Under the pieces are notes generated by a model. It was given only the letters and a program-made list of their open reading frames with translations, was not told where the DNA came from and did no database searches. From Terrimonas sp937888905 (GTDB lineage: Bacteria; Bacteroidota; Bacteroidia; Chitinophagales; Chitinophagaceae), in contig CALATA010000021.1 in NCBI GenBank assembly GCA_937888905.1, positions 62,001-126,000 on the forward strand: a DNA stretch of 64,000 bases, read 5' to 3'. Both the position numbers and the translations under genes were made by a program. Numbering within the stretch: position 1 is the first letter of the stretch; each line of letters opens with the position of its first letter. Of this stretch, positions 43,892-52,941 are shown piece by piece.

Positions 43892-44725
43892 TCAGGCAAC
43901 AGTGTTCACCAGTTCTCCTATTCCTTCAATGGTAATTCGTATAACATCCCCGGACATTAATGTAAAATCAGCGTCGGGCACCACACAGGTTCCTGTCATC
44001 AGGTAGGCACCTGCCGGAAACCCAAGTTCCCGGTACAGGAACTCCACGAGTTCTGTATAACGGCGTTTCATTTGGCCGGTGGTCGTTGCCCCTTCAAAAG
44101 CCAATTGACCATTTCTGAGAATCCGCATGGCGATTGTCGTTTGCATCGACGGTGGCTCGGGCGTCACCAACACACAAGGGCCGATGGCCGCGCTGCCATC
44201 ATATACTTTTGCCTGCGGCAGATAGAGTGGATTCTCTCCCTCAATACTGCGGCTGCTCATGTCATTGCCAATCGTATAACCAACGATAGTTCCTGAAGAA
44301 GTGACTACGAGCGTTAATTCGGGCTCGGGCACGTTCCAATTGCTGTCCTTTCTTATTCGCACATAGCCATTGGAAGGGATCACCCGTGAAGCGACGGATT
44401 TGAAAAAGATTTCCGGACGTTCGGCTTCGTAGACTTTGTCATAGAAGTCAGCCCCACCACTTTCTTTGCTTTCTTCCATGCGCGCATTTTTGCTGCGGAG
44501 ATAAGTAACACCGGCGGCCCACACTTCCTGTGTACCGATAGGTGCCTGCAAGGATGACCAGTCAGGGTTGGCGGCAGGCGAAAGCCCTGGTAATTCGCGG
44601 CTTATTTGCGCATGCAGATCATCCCTGTTGATGAAAACATCCCAGTCATTTTGCGGAGAAACATACAGTTGCTCCCCGTCTTCAATTAAAATGTGACCGC
44701 CAGCGCGATAGATTTTGTATGGCAT
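43892..44725 (-). CDS. FAH-family enzyme, 2-keto-3-deoxy-pentonate dehydratase-like
   Basis: 277 residues, fumarylacetoacetate hydrolase fold. Metal ligands E134 and E136 in NVPEPELTLV and D155 in IGNDMSSRS are visible. The text SSRSIEGENPLYLPQAKVYDG resembles 2-keto-3-deoxy-D-arabinonate dehydratases as I recall them, which form alpha-ketoglutarate semialdehyde. Aldol cleavage of Kdo yields D-arabinose, so this enzyme together with the L-fucose/D-arabinose dehydrogenase and lactonase at 4846-6484 would suit Kdo breakdown. Alternatives are 2,4-diketo-3-deoxy-fuconate hydrolase or an isomerase. Start and length are normal; cytoplasmic. Confidence 0.8.
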   Translation of the reverse strand: MPYKIYRAGGHILIEDGEQLYVSPQNDWDVFINRDDLHAQISRELPGLSPAANPDWSSLQAPIGTQEVWAAGVTYLRSKNARMEESKESGGADFYDKVYEAERPEIFFKSVASRVIPSNGYVRIRKDSNWNVPEPELTLVVTSSGTIVGYTIGNDMSSRSIEGENPLYLPQAKVYDGSAAIGPCVLVTPEPPSMQTTIAMRILRNGQLAFEGATTTGQMKRRYTELVEFLYRELGFPAGAYLMTGTCVVPDADFTLMSGDVIRITIEGIGELVNTVA

Positions 44726-44760
44726 AATCGTCCGGATTTCTCAAACCTATTATCAAAATA

Positions 44761-46329
44761 TCAATCAACAATCCTGCTCTGTGCTTGCCGGATCCGGGTC
44801 AGCAACATTCCGGTCAAAAAGATGGTAAGCGTACCCACCACGATGATCATATTCTTATGCAGCGGGCTCCGGAGGAAGGCGTAGTTTCCGGAGAGGCGGT
44901 CGGAGAAAGTCATCCATAAGATCACCGCGATACCTATGAGTACCGCCGTAAAAGCTTCACGGTTACGGGTTTGACGGCTGATTAATCCCAATAAAAACAG
45001 TCCGAGCATGCCTCCCGCAAAAATGCCGGAGAGTTCCCACCAGATATCCAGGATGCTTTTGGAGCCGATCATGGCCAGACCGGTACACAAGCCGGCAATA
45101 CCGAAAACGACCGTTGCGATATGCAACACGCGCAGGTAACGTTTGTCATCCAGATCGGGACGGAAATATTTTTTAACGATATCAACGGTAAACACGGTTG
45201 CCGAGGCATTCATACCGGAACTGATCGTACTCATGGCGGCAGAGAGAATCGCCGATACGATCAGCCCAACCAATCCGGCCGGCACTTTCGTGACCATGAA
45301 ATGCGGTAAAACTTTATCGCCGAAATCACCGGGTTTCAACGAGGCGGCGAGTTGTTGTATCTGTGCAGGTGTGGCTCCCGTTCCAAGCCGCTCGGCCGCA
45401 ACCTGTAATCGCACCGGTTCGATCAGTTCAGGAGACACCTGGTAATAGGCATACAGCGCTGTTCCGATTACAAAAAACAACAAAGAAGCGGGAACGTACA
45501 TCCAAACACAAAGCCACACCGAACGTGCCGCCTGTTTTGGCGAACTCGCCGTATGATAACGTTGTACATAATTCTGATCCATCCCGAAATTATTCAGGTT
45601 GATAAAGAACCCGTACAACAGCACCATCCAGAAGGTAGAGGTGGTGAAATCAAATGATGCACCTCCCAAACTGAATTTATTATCCGCTGCTGCGATGTCC
45701 GCCACCTTTGAAATACCACCCGGTATTTCCCGGATGATGAGCACCAATATGAGAATGGCGCCGAGTGTTTTGATCACCCCTTGCACTACTTCGGTCCAGA
45801 TCACCGCTTCGATGCCGCCCAATACAGTATACAGGATAATACAAATGCCCATCACCACCATGATCATGTGCATGGAAAAACCCGTCAGTGCCTGCAGACT
45901 CAATGCCATACCGAAAAAGATAGAACCGATGCGCGCAAACTGCGTCAATAAAAAACAGATGACCGCATAGGTTCGCGCCCACGGGCCAAATCGTTGTTCG
46001 AGATTGGTGTAGGCCGATACACCGCCGGTCCTGCGATAAAAAGGAACAAAATATTTGGCAGCGATCCATGCAGCCAAAGGCATGGAAAGACTAAACACAA
46101 AAGCATTCCAATTGGAGCCAAAGGCTTTGCCCGGTACGCCTAAAAAAGTATTGCTGCTGAGAAAAGTTGCATAAATGGAAAGGCCGATCGCCCAACCCGG
46201 TATTTTGCCGGAGGCAATCGTAAACTGTTCGGGATTTTTGTTGCGGCGTGAAAAATAAAACCCGATAAAAATCATAGCTGCCAGGTAAACTACAATGACA
46301 GCGATGTCGATCAATGGCAAGTCGTTCAT
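44761..46329 (-). CDS. Sodium:solute symporter (SSS family), copy 3
   Basis: 522 residues with about 13-14 transmembrane helices. Start MNDLPLIDIAVIVVYLAAMIFIGFYFSRR, then the conserved IYATFLSSNTFLGVPGKAF, RRTGGVSAYTNLEQRFGPW and SAILSAAMSTISSGMNASAT. It couples sodium entry to uptake of a sugar or sugar acid. It leads the cytoplasmic catabolic block (35 bases before the FAH gene) and follows the GH78-sialidase gene by 27 bases, so its cargo is probably a keto-deoxy sugar acid or rhamnose freed by that enzyme (inference). Confidence 0.9.
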   Translation of the reverse strand: MNDLPLIDIAVIVVYLAAMIFIGFYFSRRNKNPEQFTIASGKIPGWAIGLSIYATFLSSNTFLGVPGKAFGSNWNAFVFSLSMPLAAWIAAKYFVPFYRRTGGVSAYTNLEQRFGPWARTYAVICFLLTQFARIGSIFFGMALSLQALTGFSMHMIMVVMGICIILYTVLGGIEAVIWTEVVQGVIKTLGAILILVLIIREIPGGISKVADIAAADNKFSLGGASFDFTTSTFWMVLLYGFFINLNNFGMDQNYVQRYHTASSPKQAARSVWLCVWMYVPASLLFFVIGTALYAYYQVSPELIEPVRLQVAAERLGTGATPAQIQQLAASLKPGDFGDKVLPHFMVTKVPAGLVGLIVSAILSAAMSTISSGMNASATVFTVDIVKKYFRPDLDDKRYLRVLHIATVVFGIAGLCTGLAMIGSKSILDIWWELSGIFAGGMLGLFLLGLISRQTRNREAFTAVLIGIAVILWMTFSDRLSGNYAFLRSPLHKNMIIVVGTLTIFLTGMLLTRIRQAQSRIVD

Positions 46330-46356
46330 GGCATAAGCTTAAGGTTTGCGAAACCG

Positions 46357-49300
46357 TTAATCGTCCTGGCTGAGCTGCGCACCGCCCACTTTGGAGCCGG
46401 GCCATTGCTCATTTTCAATCGGCATCAGTTGCAACTGCGATGGATCCACCTTCACGTACTTTATCCGCTCTCTTCTCCATGTATATACGATGTGCACCAT
46501 ACCATCTTTACCCTGTATAACGGAAGGGTAAGAATATTGACTCACCGGCGAATCTTCCAGCACCAGCGCGGCCATCCATTTTTTTCCATCCACTGTTACA
46601 GCTACGTTGAGCGGCGTGCGCGGACCTTTCCCATTTTTCAATTCCGGCGCGGGCTTCACATGATTGTACACGAGTAGCTGACGCCCGTCCTGCAAGGTGA
46701 CGGCATCTGTGCCCGAGTTGTTGTTGGGTAAAGGCGAAGCCTGCATGGCGCTCCATGTCTTACCGCCATCTTTGCTCCACGATTCATTGAGCGAACGATT
46801 TTTGCTGCGGCAAAGAATCTGCATACTGCCGTCCCTATAAAAAAGAATGGAAGGTTGAATGGCACTGAAAATGGTGCCATCGTTAAGCGGTCCGGTTTTA
46901 GTCCAGGTACGCCCCTGGTTGGAAGTCATTTCCAGGTGCGTGCGCCATCCGCCTTTCTCCGTGCTGCTCGGGCAAACGAGCTGGTTGCCGACCATAACCG
47001 GCTTGTTTTTGATCGGGCCTAAATAACCCTCAGGTAACGCTTCACGTTTGCTCCAGGTATGACCGTTGTCTGATGACCGGATCATCCAGCCTGTCCATCC
47101 GGCTACATTGGGACCGATTTTATAAAAAAGCAACAAGTCGCCGCCAGGCACCTGGTATAATACCGGATTGTAACAGGCATAGCGGGTTGTATCGTTGAGA
47201 ATACCATCCGCTACTTTCTGTGGCTCCGACCATTTATCGTTTCTCAGATGACTAACCCAGATACACACATCTTTATTTCCTTCCTTGGTGCCACCAAACC
47301 AGGAAGCAATCAATCCCTCCGGCGTCTCGGCAATGGTAGCGGCATGACTTTCCGGGAAAGAAGCGCGATCAAAAATGAACTCATCTTTGATGATTCCTTT
47401 GCGGAAAGATTTCGGTGCAACAAAGGAATAGGTCCCGGATCCGATGGCAAATACCAGGTACCGGCCATCCTTTTTTTCCAGCTTCACTTCTTTTATTTCG
47501 CTTAAAGGATTTCCATTGATGGTGATGCCTTCTGTTGATGCAGCCGGCAGCCAGATGCGTGCGGTGGTGTTGGCCGGAATCCTGATCAGCCAGGTGAACT
47601 GATCGTTCTCATTTTTCCAATGACTGTTGACCATGCCGTAAGGTGTGCGATAACTGGCATAAACAGAATCAAGACCATCTATCAACTCCGGTTTCATTTC
47701 CAGTTGACGGAATGCCGTTGATCCCGGCGCCTGCCTGATACCCGCGGCATGTTCGTAATACCACACGAGCAGGTCGCCAAGTAACATCACGTGGTTCTGC
47801 GAATTCATTTGCGGATTGGCGGTGTTGCCATTCCATAACTCCCAGATTGTAGTAGCGCCGTTCTCCGTCATGTAACCCCAGCTTGGATAAGTTTTATTGG
47901 AGGCAAGCGTAAAGGCAATATCCGAACGCTGAAACTCCGTCAAACAACGCATCAGCCACTGCGTACCGATTACGCCGGTACTGATATGCATGTGGTTGTC
48001 AATTTTTATTTTATTATAAATATTATTGAAGACGGCCTCCCTTAAAGAATCCGGCACCATGTCAAAATACAGAGGCAGCAGGTTGGCCGTGACGGTATTA
48101 TTGGCGTAATAATTTTTCTGGCGATTGAGGTATTTTTTATTGAAAGCCTGGCGGATGCGGTCTGCCAGCTCCCGATAGGCGGAAACATCTTTCTGATTTC
48201 CGGATACCTCCGCGAATTCCTGCATGTAGCCCAGTAACAGGTAATAGTAAGCCGAAGCGATCAGTTGTCCGTCGGTATTGCGCATGCTGTCGCGCGAGCG
48301 GATGAGTTCGAGTGATTCGGGCGGCACGCACCAATCGCCGTATTTATCTTTTGTGATAAGATCATCTTTGAGGTAACGGCCTTTCATGTAATCCATCCAT
48401 TTTTTCATGGAAGAGTAATGCCGCGTAATGCTTCTGCTGTCACCGAACTGGCGATACAACATACGCGCAGTCATGAGATACGTACCCGGCCAGGTGACGT
48501 TATCACTGTAATAATTCCAGAAAGCGGGCGCAACATCCGGAATGGCGCCTTCGGCAGTTTGCGCATCTTCGATGTCCTGCATCCATTTCGCATAGAGCGA
48601 AGCATTGTCAAACAAAAAACTTTCGCCCAATGACCCGGTGGCGCGGTCCCCAAGCCATGGTTGCCGTTCGTTGCGTTGCGGACAATCGACCGGCATTCCT
48701 TTGTAGTTAGAAGCTATTCCCCACCACGCATTGCGGAACAATTTATTCATGATCGTATCAGACGACACAAAACGTCCGGTGTTCTGCATGTCATCATAAA
48801 CAAATTTTCCTTCGAAATCGGTCAGCTTTGGCTCCGAAGGGAAACCGGTGATCTCTACATAACGGAAACCATGGTAAACAAAACTGGGTTCCCAGGTTTC
48901 TTGGCCTTCGCCTTTCAGGGTATACTTGTCGGTAACGCGTGCATCGCGCAGGTTGGCGACATACAGTTCGCCTGAAGGTTGCAGGCTTTCAGCAAAACGT
49001 AATTGAACGGTCTGACCTCTTTTTCCGGACACGTGCATCTTCACCCAACCGGAGAAATTCTGGCCCATGTCCATGATGTACGTACCCGGTTTTAGTTGTT
49101 TCAGCGACATCGGTTTGATTGTCTGCATCACGCGCATTGGTGGCGTCATCTGCGCGCGGAGTTTTCCCTGGGGAGCGGGAACGGGTTCTGCATTCATCCA
49201 ACCCTTGCCGGCATAAGCCGGAGTAAGCCAGCCCGTAAGCTCGCGGGTTGCATCGTATTCTTCCCCATCGTATTCGTTATTGGTACGTATCGGACCATCG

Positions 49301-50151
49301 GTTTGTATTTTCCAGGAGGGGTCGGTTACGATCGTTTCCTTTTTTCCGTCCGTGTATTCAATTTCGAGTTGAAGTAACAATCTCGGATAACCAAAATTGT
49401 TGATCTTTTGCGGTTTGTAATTTTGCCGCATGGTAAAGAACCGTCCATTGCCGAGTACCACGCCTACCACGTTCTGTCCCGTCTTTACTTGTGCTGTTAC
49501 ATCATAAGTGTTGTACAAAACTGTCTTGCGGTAATCCGTTGGAACAGGCGCCATCACCTGGTCGCCGATACGTTGATTATTAACATACAACTCGTACAAC
49601 CCGAGGCCACTGATATAAGCCGTGGCACGTTTAACAGCACGGGGGCTGTTGAATGTTTTTCTGAAATACCGGGCAGACAATCTTGACCACTGGCTGATGC
49701 TGTCCCATTTGGAAGGTCTTTCATAACCGATCCAGCGGGCTTTCCAATCTGTTTTTTGTAACAAGCCCATGCTCCATTTCGCGGGCTCGCTCCAGGAAGT
49801 TTCGCCTTTGTTGGTGAACGCTTTTACTTTCCAGAAATATTCGTGACGGCTTTGCAAAGGTTTACCGGCAAAAGGTACAAGGACGGAATACGGGCTTTGT
49901 ACTTTTCCTGAATTCCAGATATCGCCCTGATTCTTATCCAGCAATGTCCTGGAAGAAGCCACCAGCAACTGGTAGCCTTGCTGTACAACGCCGTTAGTGG
50001 CGGATTCAAGATTCCAGGAAAAACGCGGCTGTGTTTCATCGATGCCGGTTGGGTTCGACAACTGTTCGCATCGCAATGATTGGATACGCACCTGTGCCGA
50101 AGCAAACAGTGTCGTGAGTATCCAGCAACCAAGAATGAATAATTTCTTCAT
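46357..50151 (-). CDS. GH78 alpha-L-rhamnosidase fused to sialidase-like (BNR) beta-propeller, secreted
   Basis: 1264 residues with a signal peptide. Residues 20-900 are a complete GH78 rhamnosidase: fibronectin-like N-domain, Bac_rhamnosid_N sandwich, E495 in CPQRNERQPWLGD as general acid, (alpha/alpha)6 barrel, C-terminal sandwich ending near 905. Residues 915-1264 form a sialidase-type propeller with three Asp boxes (SSDNGHTW, SNQGRTW, SKDGGKTW) and a SHAATIAETPEGLIASWFGG start. The chain is continuous in one frame, so this is a true fusion. GH33-type domains in RG-II loci can act on ulosonic acids (Kdo/Dha), so one polypeptide could remove rhamnose and Kdo, which are linked to each other in RG-II. 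The propeller's activity is inferred. Confidence 0.82.
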   Translation of the reverse strand: MKKLFILGCWILTTLFASAQVRIQSLRCEQLSNPTGIDETQPRFSWNLESATNGVVQQGYQLLVASSRTLLDKNQGDIWNSGKVQSPYSVLVPFAGKPLQSRHEYFWKVKAFTNKGETSWSEPAKWSMGLLQKTDWKARWIGYERPSKWDSISQWSRLSARYFRKTFNSPRAVKRATAYISGLGLYELYVNNQRIGDQVMAPVPTDYRKTVLYNTYDVTAQVKTGQNVVGVVLGNGRFFTMRQNYKPQKINNFGYPRLLLQLEIEYTDGKKETIVTDPSWKIQTDGPIRTNNEYDGEEYDATRELTGWLTPAYAGKGWMNAEPVPAPQGKLRAQMTPPMRVMQTIKPMSLKQLKPGTYIMDMGQNFSGWVKMHVSGKRGQTVQLRFAESLQPSGELYVANLRDARVTDKYTLKGEGQETWEPSFVYHGFRYVEITGFPSEPKLTDFEGKFVYDDMQNTGRFVSSDTIMNKLFRNAWWGIASNYKGMPVDCPQRNERQPWLGDRATGSLGESFLFDNASLYAKWMQDIEDAQTAEGAIPDVAPAFWNYYSDNVTWPGTYLMTARMLYRQFGDSRSITRHYSSMKKWMDYMKGRYLKDDLITKDKYGDWCVPPESLELIRSRDSMRNTDGQLIASAYYYLLLGYMQEFAEVSGNQKDVSAYRELADRIRQAFNKKYLNRQKNYYANNTVTANLLPLYFDMVPDSLREAVFNNIYNKIKIDNHMHISTGVIGTQWLMRCLTEFQRSDIAFTLASNKTYPSWGYMTENGATTIWELWNGNTANPQMNSQNHVMLLGDLLVWYYEHAAGIRQAPGSTAFRQLEMKPELIDGLDSVYASYRTPYGMVNSHWKNENDQFTWLIRIPANTTARIWLPAASTEGITINGNPLSEIKEVKLEKKDGRYLVFAIGSGTYSFVAPKSFRKGIIKDEFIFDRASFPESHAATIAETPEGLIASWFGGTKEGNKDVCIWVSHLRNDKWSEPQKVADGILNDTTRYACYNPVLYQVPGGDLLLFYKIGPNVAGWTGWMIRSSDNGHTWSKREALPEGYLGPIKNKPVMVGNQLVCPSSTEKGGWRTHLEMTSNQGRTWTKTGPLNDGTIFSAIQPSILFYRDGSMQILCRSKNRSLNESWSKDGGKTWSAMQASPLPNNNSGTDAVTLQDGRQLLVYNHVKPAPELKNGKGPRTPLNVAVTVDGKKWMAALVLEDSPVSQYSYPSVIQGKDGMVHIVYTWRRERIKYVKVDPSQLQLMPIENEQWPGSKVGGAQLSQDD

Positions 50152-50166
50152 ACAACAATAATATAG

Positions 50167-52941
50167 CTACCGGACCTGTGAAGACCGGAAATCAAAATAT
50201 AGATTCAGGTGTAAAGCGCGTGACGGGTCTTTTTCATAATCATACAAAATATTCTTCCGTCCCATAGGACCTGTATTTTCTGCGCGTTGCGTTTTGGTGC
50301 CGATTGCGCCTATTCCATTCAGGAAAGAAATATCTCCCTTCGGGAAAATGATCTGGTAGTTCTGCCATTGATCATCTTTAAACGCAGGAGTGAATAAGCG
50401 AAAGAAAATATCCTCCTGGTCGGTCAGCACCGTAAAAGATGGCCCGGTGGTAAGGAACCTGCACCAATATAGGTTGGCGTGATACCCTTTGAACTCAGGA
50501 TAGACCCAGCTCTCGCCGGTTTCCGTACCGTTGTAATCCTTGTGCCAAACGCCGAAACGATTTCCTTTCAACCGGTTTTTCCAGACGCGGTACGGACCGC
50601 TGCCCATGTAATCGATGCCGCGTATTTGTGATTCAGGGAAACTAAAATTAATACCCGCAAATAAGGTGAAATATTCTCCCGGGAAATAGCTGACGCTGAG
50701 ACGAACCATGCCGTCCGGATAAACTTTCCATTCCAGCGTATTATAATGTTGTTTGCGGTCGTAAGATGAGCGGATGAGCAACGTATCATTGTCATACACA
50801 AAACTCATCCTACCAAAATTATTGACGCCTTGTTCAATCACCGGGCCGTTGTTGAAAGGGATTACCCCGTCCTTATTCTTCACCTCCAGCAACAGACCTT
50901 TTTGGCGATGGATGCGCAATTGCAGATCACTGGTTTTTATAACATAAACAGAATCCTGTTCCGTAATAGCCGGACGCTCAGCATTGCCTGCTTTCCATAA
51001 TCTATTCAATACAGTTGCCGGTCGGACGATGGGGAAACTCCAGGTAAACAGTTCGCGACCAAACGGATCGTTGGCTGTTACGTACAAAACATCGTTATCA
51101 CTCCAGCCGGCAGGAAGGTTCAGTTCTACAAATCCTTTTTCTCCCGGAGCGAGTGAGGGAGCTTTGGCCGATCCGGAATCTGCAGTTCCGTTTGCAAGCT
51201 TCACCAGCTTCCAGGAGAAAGTGCATTGAGAAATATTGGTAAAATGATAACGGTTCTCGATGCGCAGCTTTCCGTCGAATGCCGGTGTGATCTCTTTTCT
51301 TTCAAAAAATACCGGGCTCCATACTTCTTTGATCGTATAGAAACTTCCTTCTTTTTCGTGATAAGGCCCCACGATGCCATCTGCCCCTCTGTTTTTATCT
51401 GTATCGATCGAATCTTTTTTATCCTTGCGCACCACGCCCTGATCGGCGAAATCCCAAAGGAAACCACCTGCCGACAGCGGATTCTGCCACATGGCTTTCC
51501 AGTAATCTTCGAGACCGGCGCCATGACCGCCATCGTACATGCCGTGCAAAAATTCGGTAGGCATTACAATCTCGCGGCCATTGTCGTAATTACCGATACC
51601 GTAATTGTATTCGCGATAATGCTGTGTCTCTATTCCGTTGAACAACTGCCAGGGATGCACAACCGGTCGTTGTTGAATATCAAACTGGGTAAAGAACTTA
51701 TCGAGTTCCGTGTTATGTCCGCCTTCATTGCCATTGGCCCAAAAGATAATGGAAGGATGATTGACATCATGACGGATCATTTGTTCGAGCAAACGCGTGC
51801 CGGTTGGCGTATCGTAATGTCCATGCCAGCCGGCCAATTCATCCATCACAAACAATCCGAGAGAATCGCAGACCTCGAGGAAATGATCGTCGGGCGGATA
51901 GTGCGCCATGCGAACGGCATTCATGTTCATCTCTTTCATCAGCAACACATCTTTGATGCTGATGTCGCGGCTGGTGGTACGCCCGCTGGTGGGCCAGAAG
52001 GAATGCCGATTTACTCCTTTCATTTTCACTTTCACACCATTTACATAAATGCCGTCCCTCTGCTTCAGCTCAACGGTACGAAAACCAAAACGGACTTTCT
52101 TTTCATGCAGCAGTTTGTTTTTATCCCACCATTGTACTACCGCATAGTAGAGGCTGGGCGTTTCCGGCGTCCACTGCAACACGTTGGCGATATGGCTTTT
52201 TAAGCCGGTAACCTGTTCGTTTACGGGAGCAGAAATAGGTTCCCCTATTTTTTGATTGGCGGATGTATACAATTGTACCTGCAGATTACCTGACCTTTTT
52301 CCCGCTACTTCCGCTATCGCCATGAAACTGCCATCGGCTTTTGCATCGATGGCAACATGATCGATAAATTGTTGCGGGTGTGCTTCGAGATAAACGGGAC
52401 GGAAGATGCCCCCGAATATCCAGAAGTCGGCTTTGCGTTCGGCTTCATTTACGGATTGGTTGGCGGAATGTTTGGCAACCGTGACTTCGAGCAGGTTTTC
52501 TTTCCCTGGTTTTATCAGTGAACTGACATCATAACGAAAAGCATAGAACGCGCCCTGGTGCGTTGGTCCGGCCTGTTTACCGTTTACTTTTACCGTGGCA
52601 TCGGTCATTACGCCTTCGAATACAAGGAATAGTTTTTTGTTTTTCCAGGCCGCCGGAATGGAGAACTTATAACGATAACGGCCTTCTTCTTTTCCGCGGA
52701 TGCTGTCTTTGGCAAAGCCGTAATCGTATTTCCCAAAACCCTGTAATTCCCAACAAGATGGAACGGCGATCTTGCTCCATTTACCTGCATTCATTCCACT
52801 CGTTACAAAGAAGTCCCAATTAACCGTGTGATCATTTCCCGTACCTGACAAATATTGCCTTTCCGTTTGCTGCGCATTGGCAGCAACTCCCGCGAGCAAA
52901 CAACTCAATCCAATTATATAACGAATCAATTTCATGCGCAT
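50167..52941 (-). CDS. GH2 glycosidase (beta-galactosidase/beta-glucuronidase fold), secreted
   Basis: 924 residues with a signal peptide (ending LLAGVAANAQQ). Sugar-binding sandwich (about 40-190), immunoglobulin-like domain, TIM barrel from about 290 with NRHSFWPTSGR, acid/base in WANGNEGGHN and probable nucleophile in MPTEFLHGMYDGG, then a long C-terminal sandwich region (560-920). The active-site text differs from the LacZ-like GH2 at 17157-20447, so the two act on different linkages. Known GH2 roles in RG-II include beta-glucuronidase and alpha-L-arabinopyranosidase. It directly abuts the GH142-like gene (no gap). Confidence 0.86.
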   Translation of the reverse strand: MRMKLIRYIIGLSCLLAGVAANAQQTERQYLSGTGNDHTVNWDFFVTSGMNAGKWSKIAVPSCWELQGFGKYDYGFAKDSIRGKEEGRYRYKFSIPAAWKNKKLFLVFEGVMTDATVKVNGKQAGPTHQGAFYAFRYDVSSLIKPGKENLLEVTVAKHSANQSVNEAERKADFWIFGGIFRPVYLEAHPQQFIDHVAIDAKADGSFMAIAEVAGKRSGNLQVQLYTSANQKIGEPISAPVNEQVTGLKSHIANVLQWTPETPSLYYAVVQWWDKNKLLHEKKVRFGFRTVELKQRDGIYVNGVKVKMKGVNRHSFWPTSGRTTSRDISIKDVLLMKEMNMNAVRMAHYPPDDHFLEVCDSLGLFVMDELAGWHGHYDTPTGTRLLEQMIRHDVNHPSIIFWANGNEGGHNTELDKFFTQFDIQQRPVVHPWQLFNGIETQHYREYNYGIGNYDNGREIVMPTEFLHGMYDGGHGAGLEDYWKAMWQNPLSAGGFLWDFADQGVVRKDKKDSIDTDKNRGADGIVGPYHEKEGSFYTIKEVWSPVFFERKEITPAFDGKLRIENRYHFTNISQCTFSWKLVKLANGTADSGSAKAPSLAPGEKGFVELNLPAGWSDNDVLYVTANDPFGRELFTWSFPIVRPATVLNRLWKAGNAERPAITEQDSVYVIKTSDLQLRIHRQKGLLLEVKNKDGVIPFNNGPVIEQGVNNFGRMSFVYDNDTLLIRSSYDRKQHYNTLEWKVYPDGMVRLSVSYFPGEYFTLFAGINFSFPESQIRGIDYMGSGPYRVWKNRLKGNRFGVWHKDYNGTETGESWVYPEFKGYHANLYWCRFLTTGPSFTVLTDQEDIFFRLFTPAFKDDQWQNYQIIFPKGDISFLNGIGAIGTKTQRAENTGPMGRKNILYDYEKDPSRALHLNLYFDFRSSQVR

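Noticed and set aside
38752..50151. Sialic acid catabolism (NanA-type aldolases, sialidase-like domain, sialate O-acetylesterase-like protein).
   Set aside because: No N-acetylmannosamine kinase/epimerase or glucosamine-6-phosphate genes are present, and the enzymes around are pectin-specific; these folds are also used for Kdo/Dha and acetylated pectin.
46357..50151. GH78-sialidase as an artefact of two genes joined by sequencing error.
   Set aside because: The frame is continuous, the linker is short, and there is no second signal peptide or start context before the propeller.
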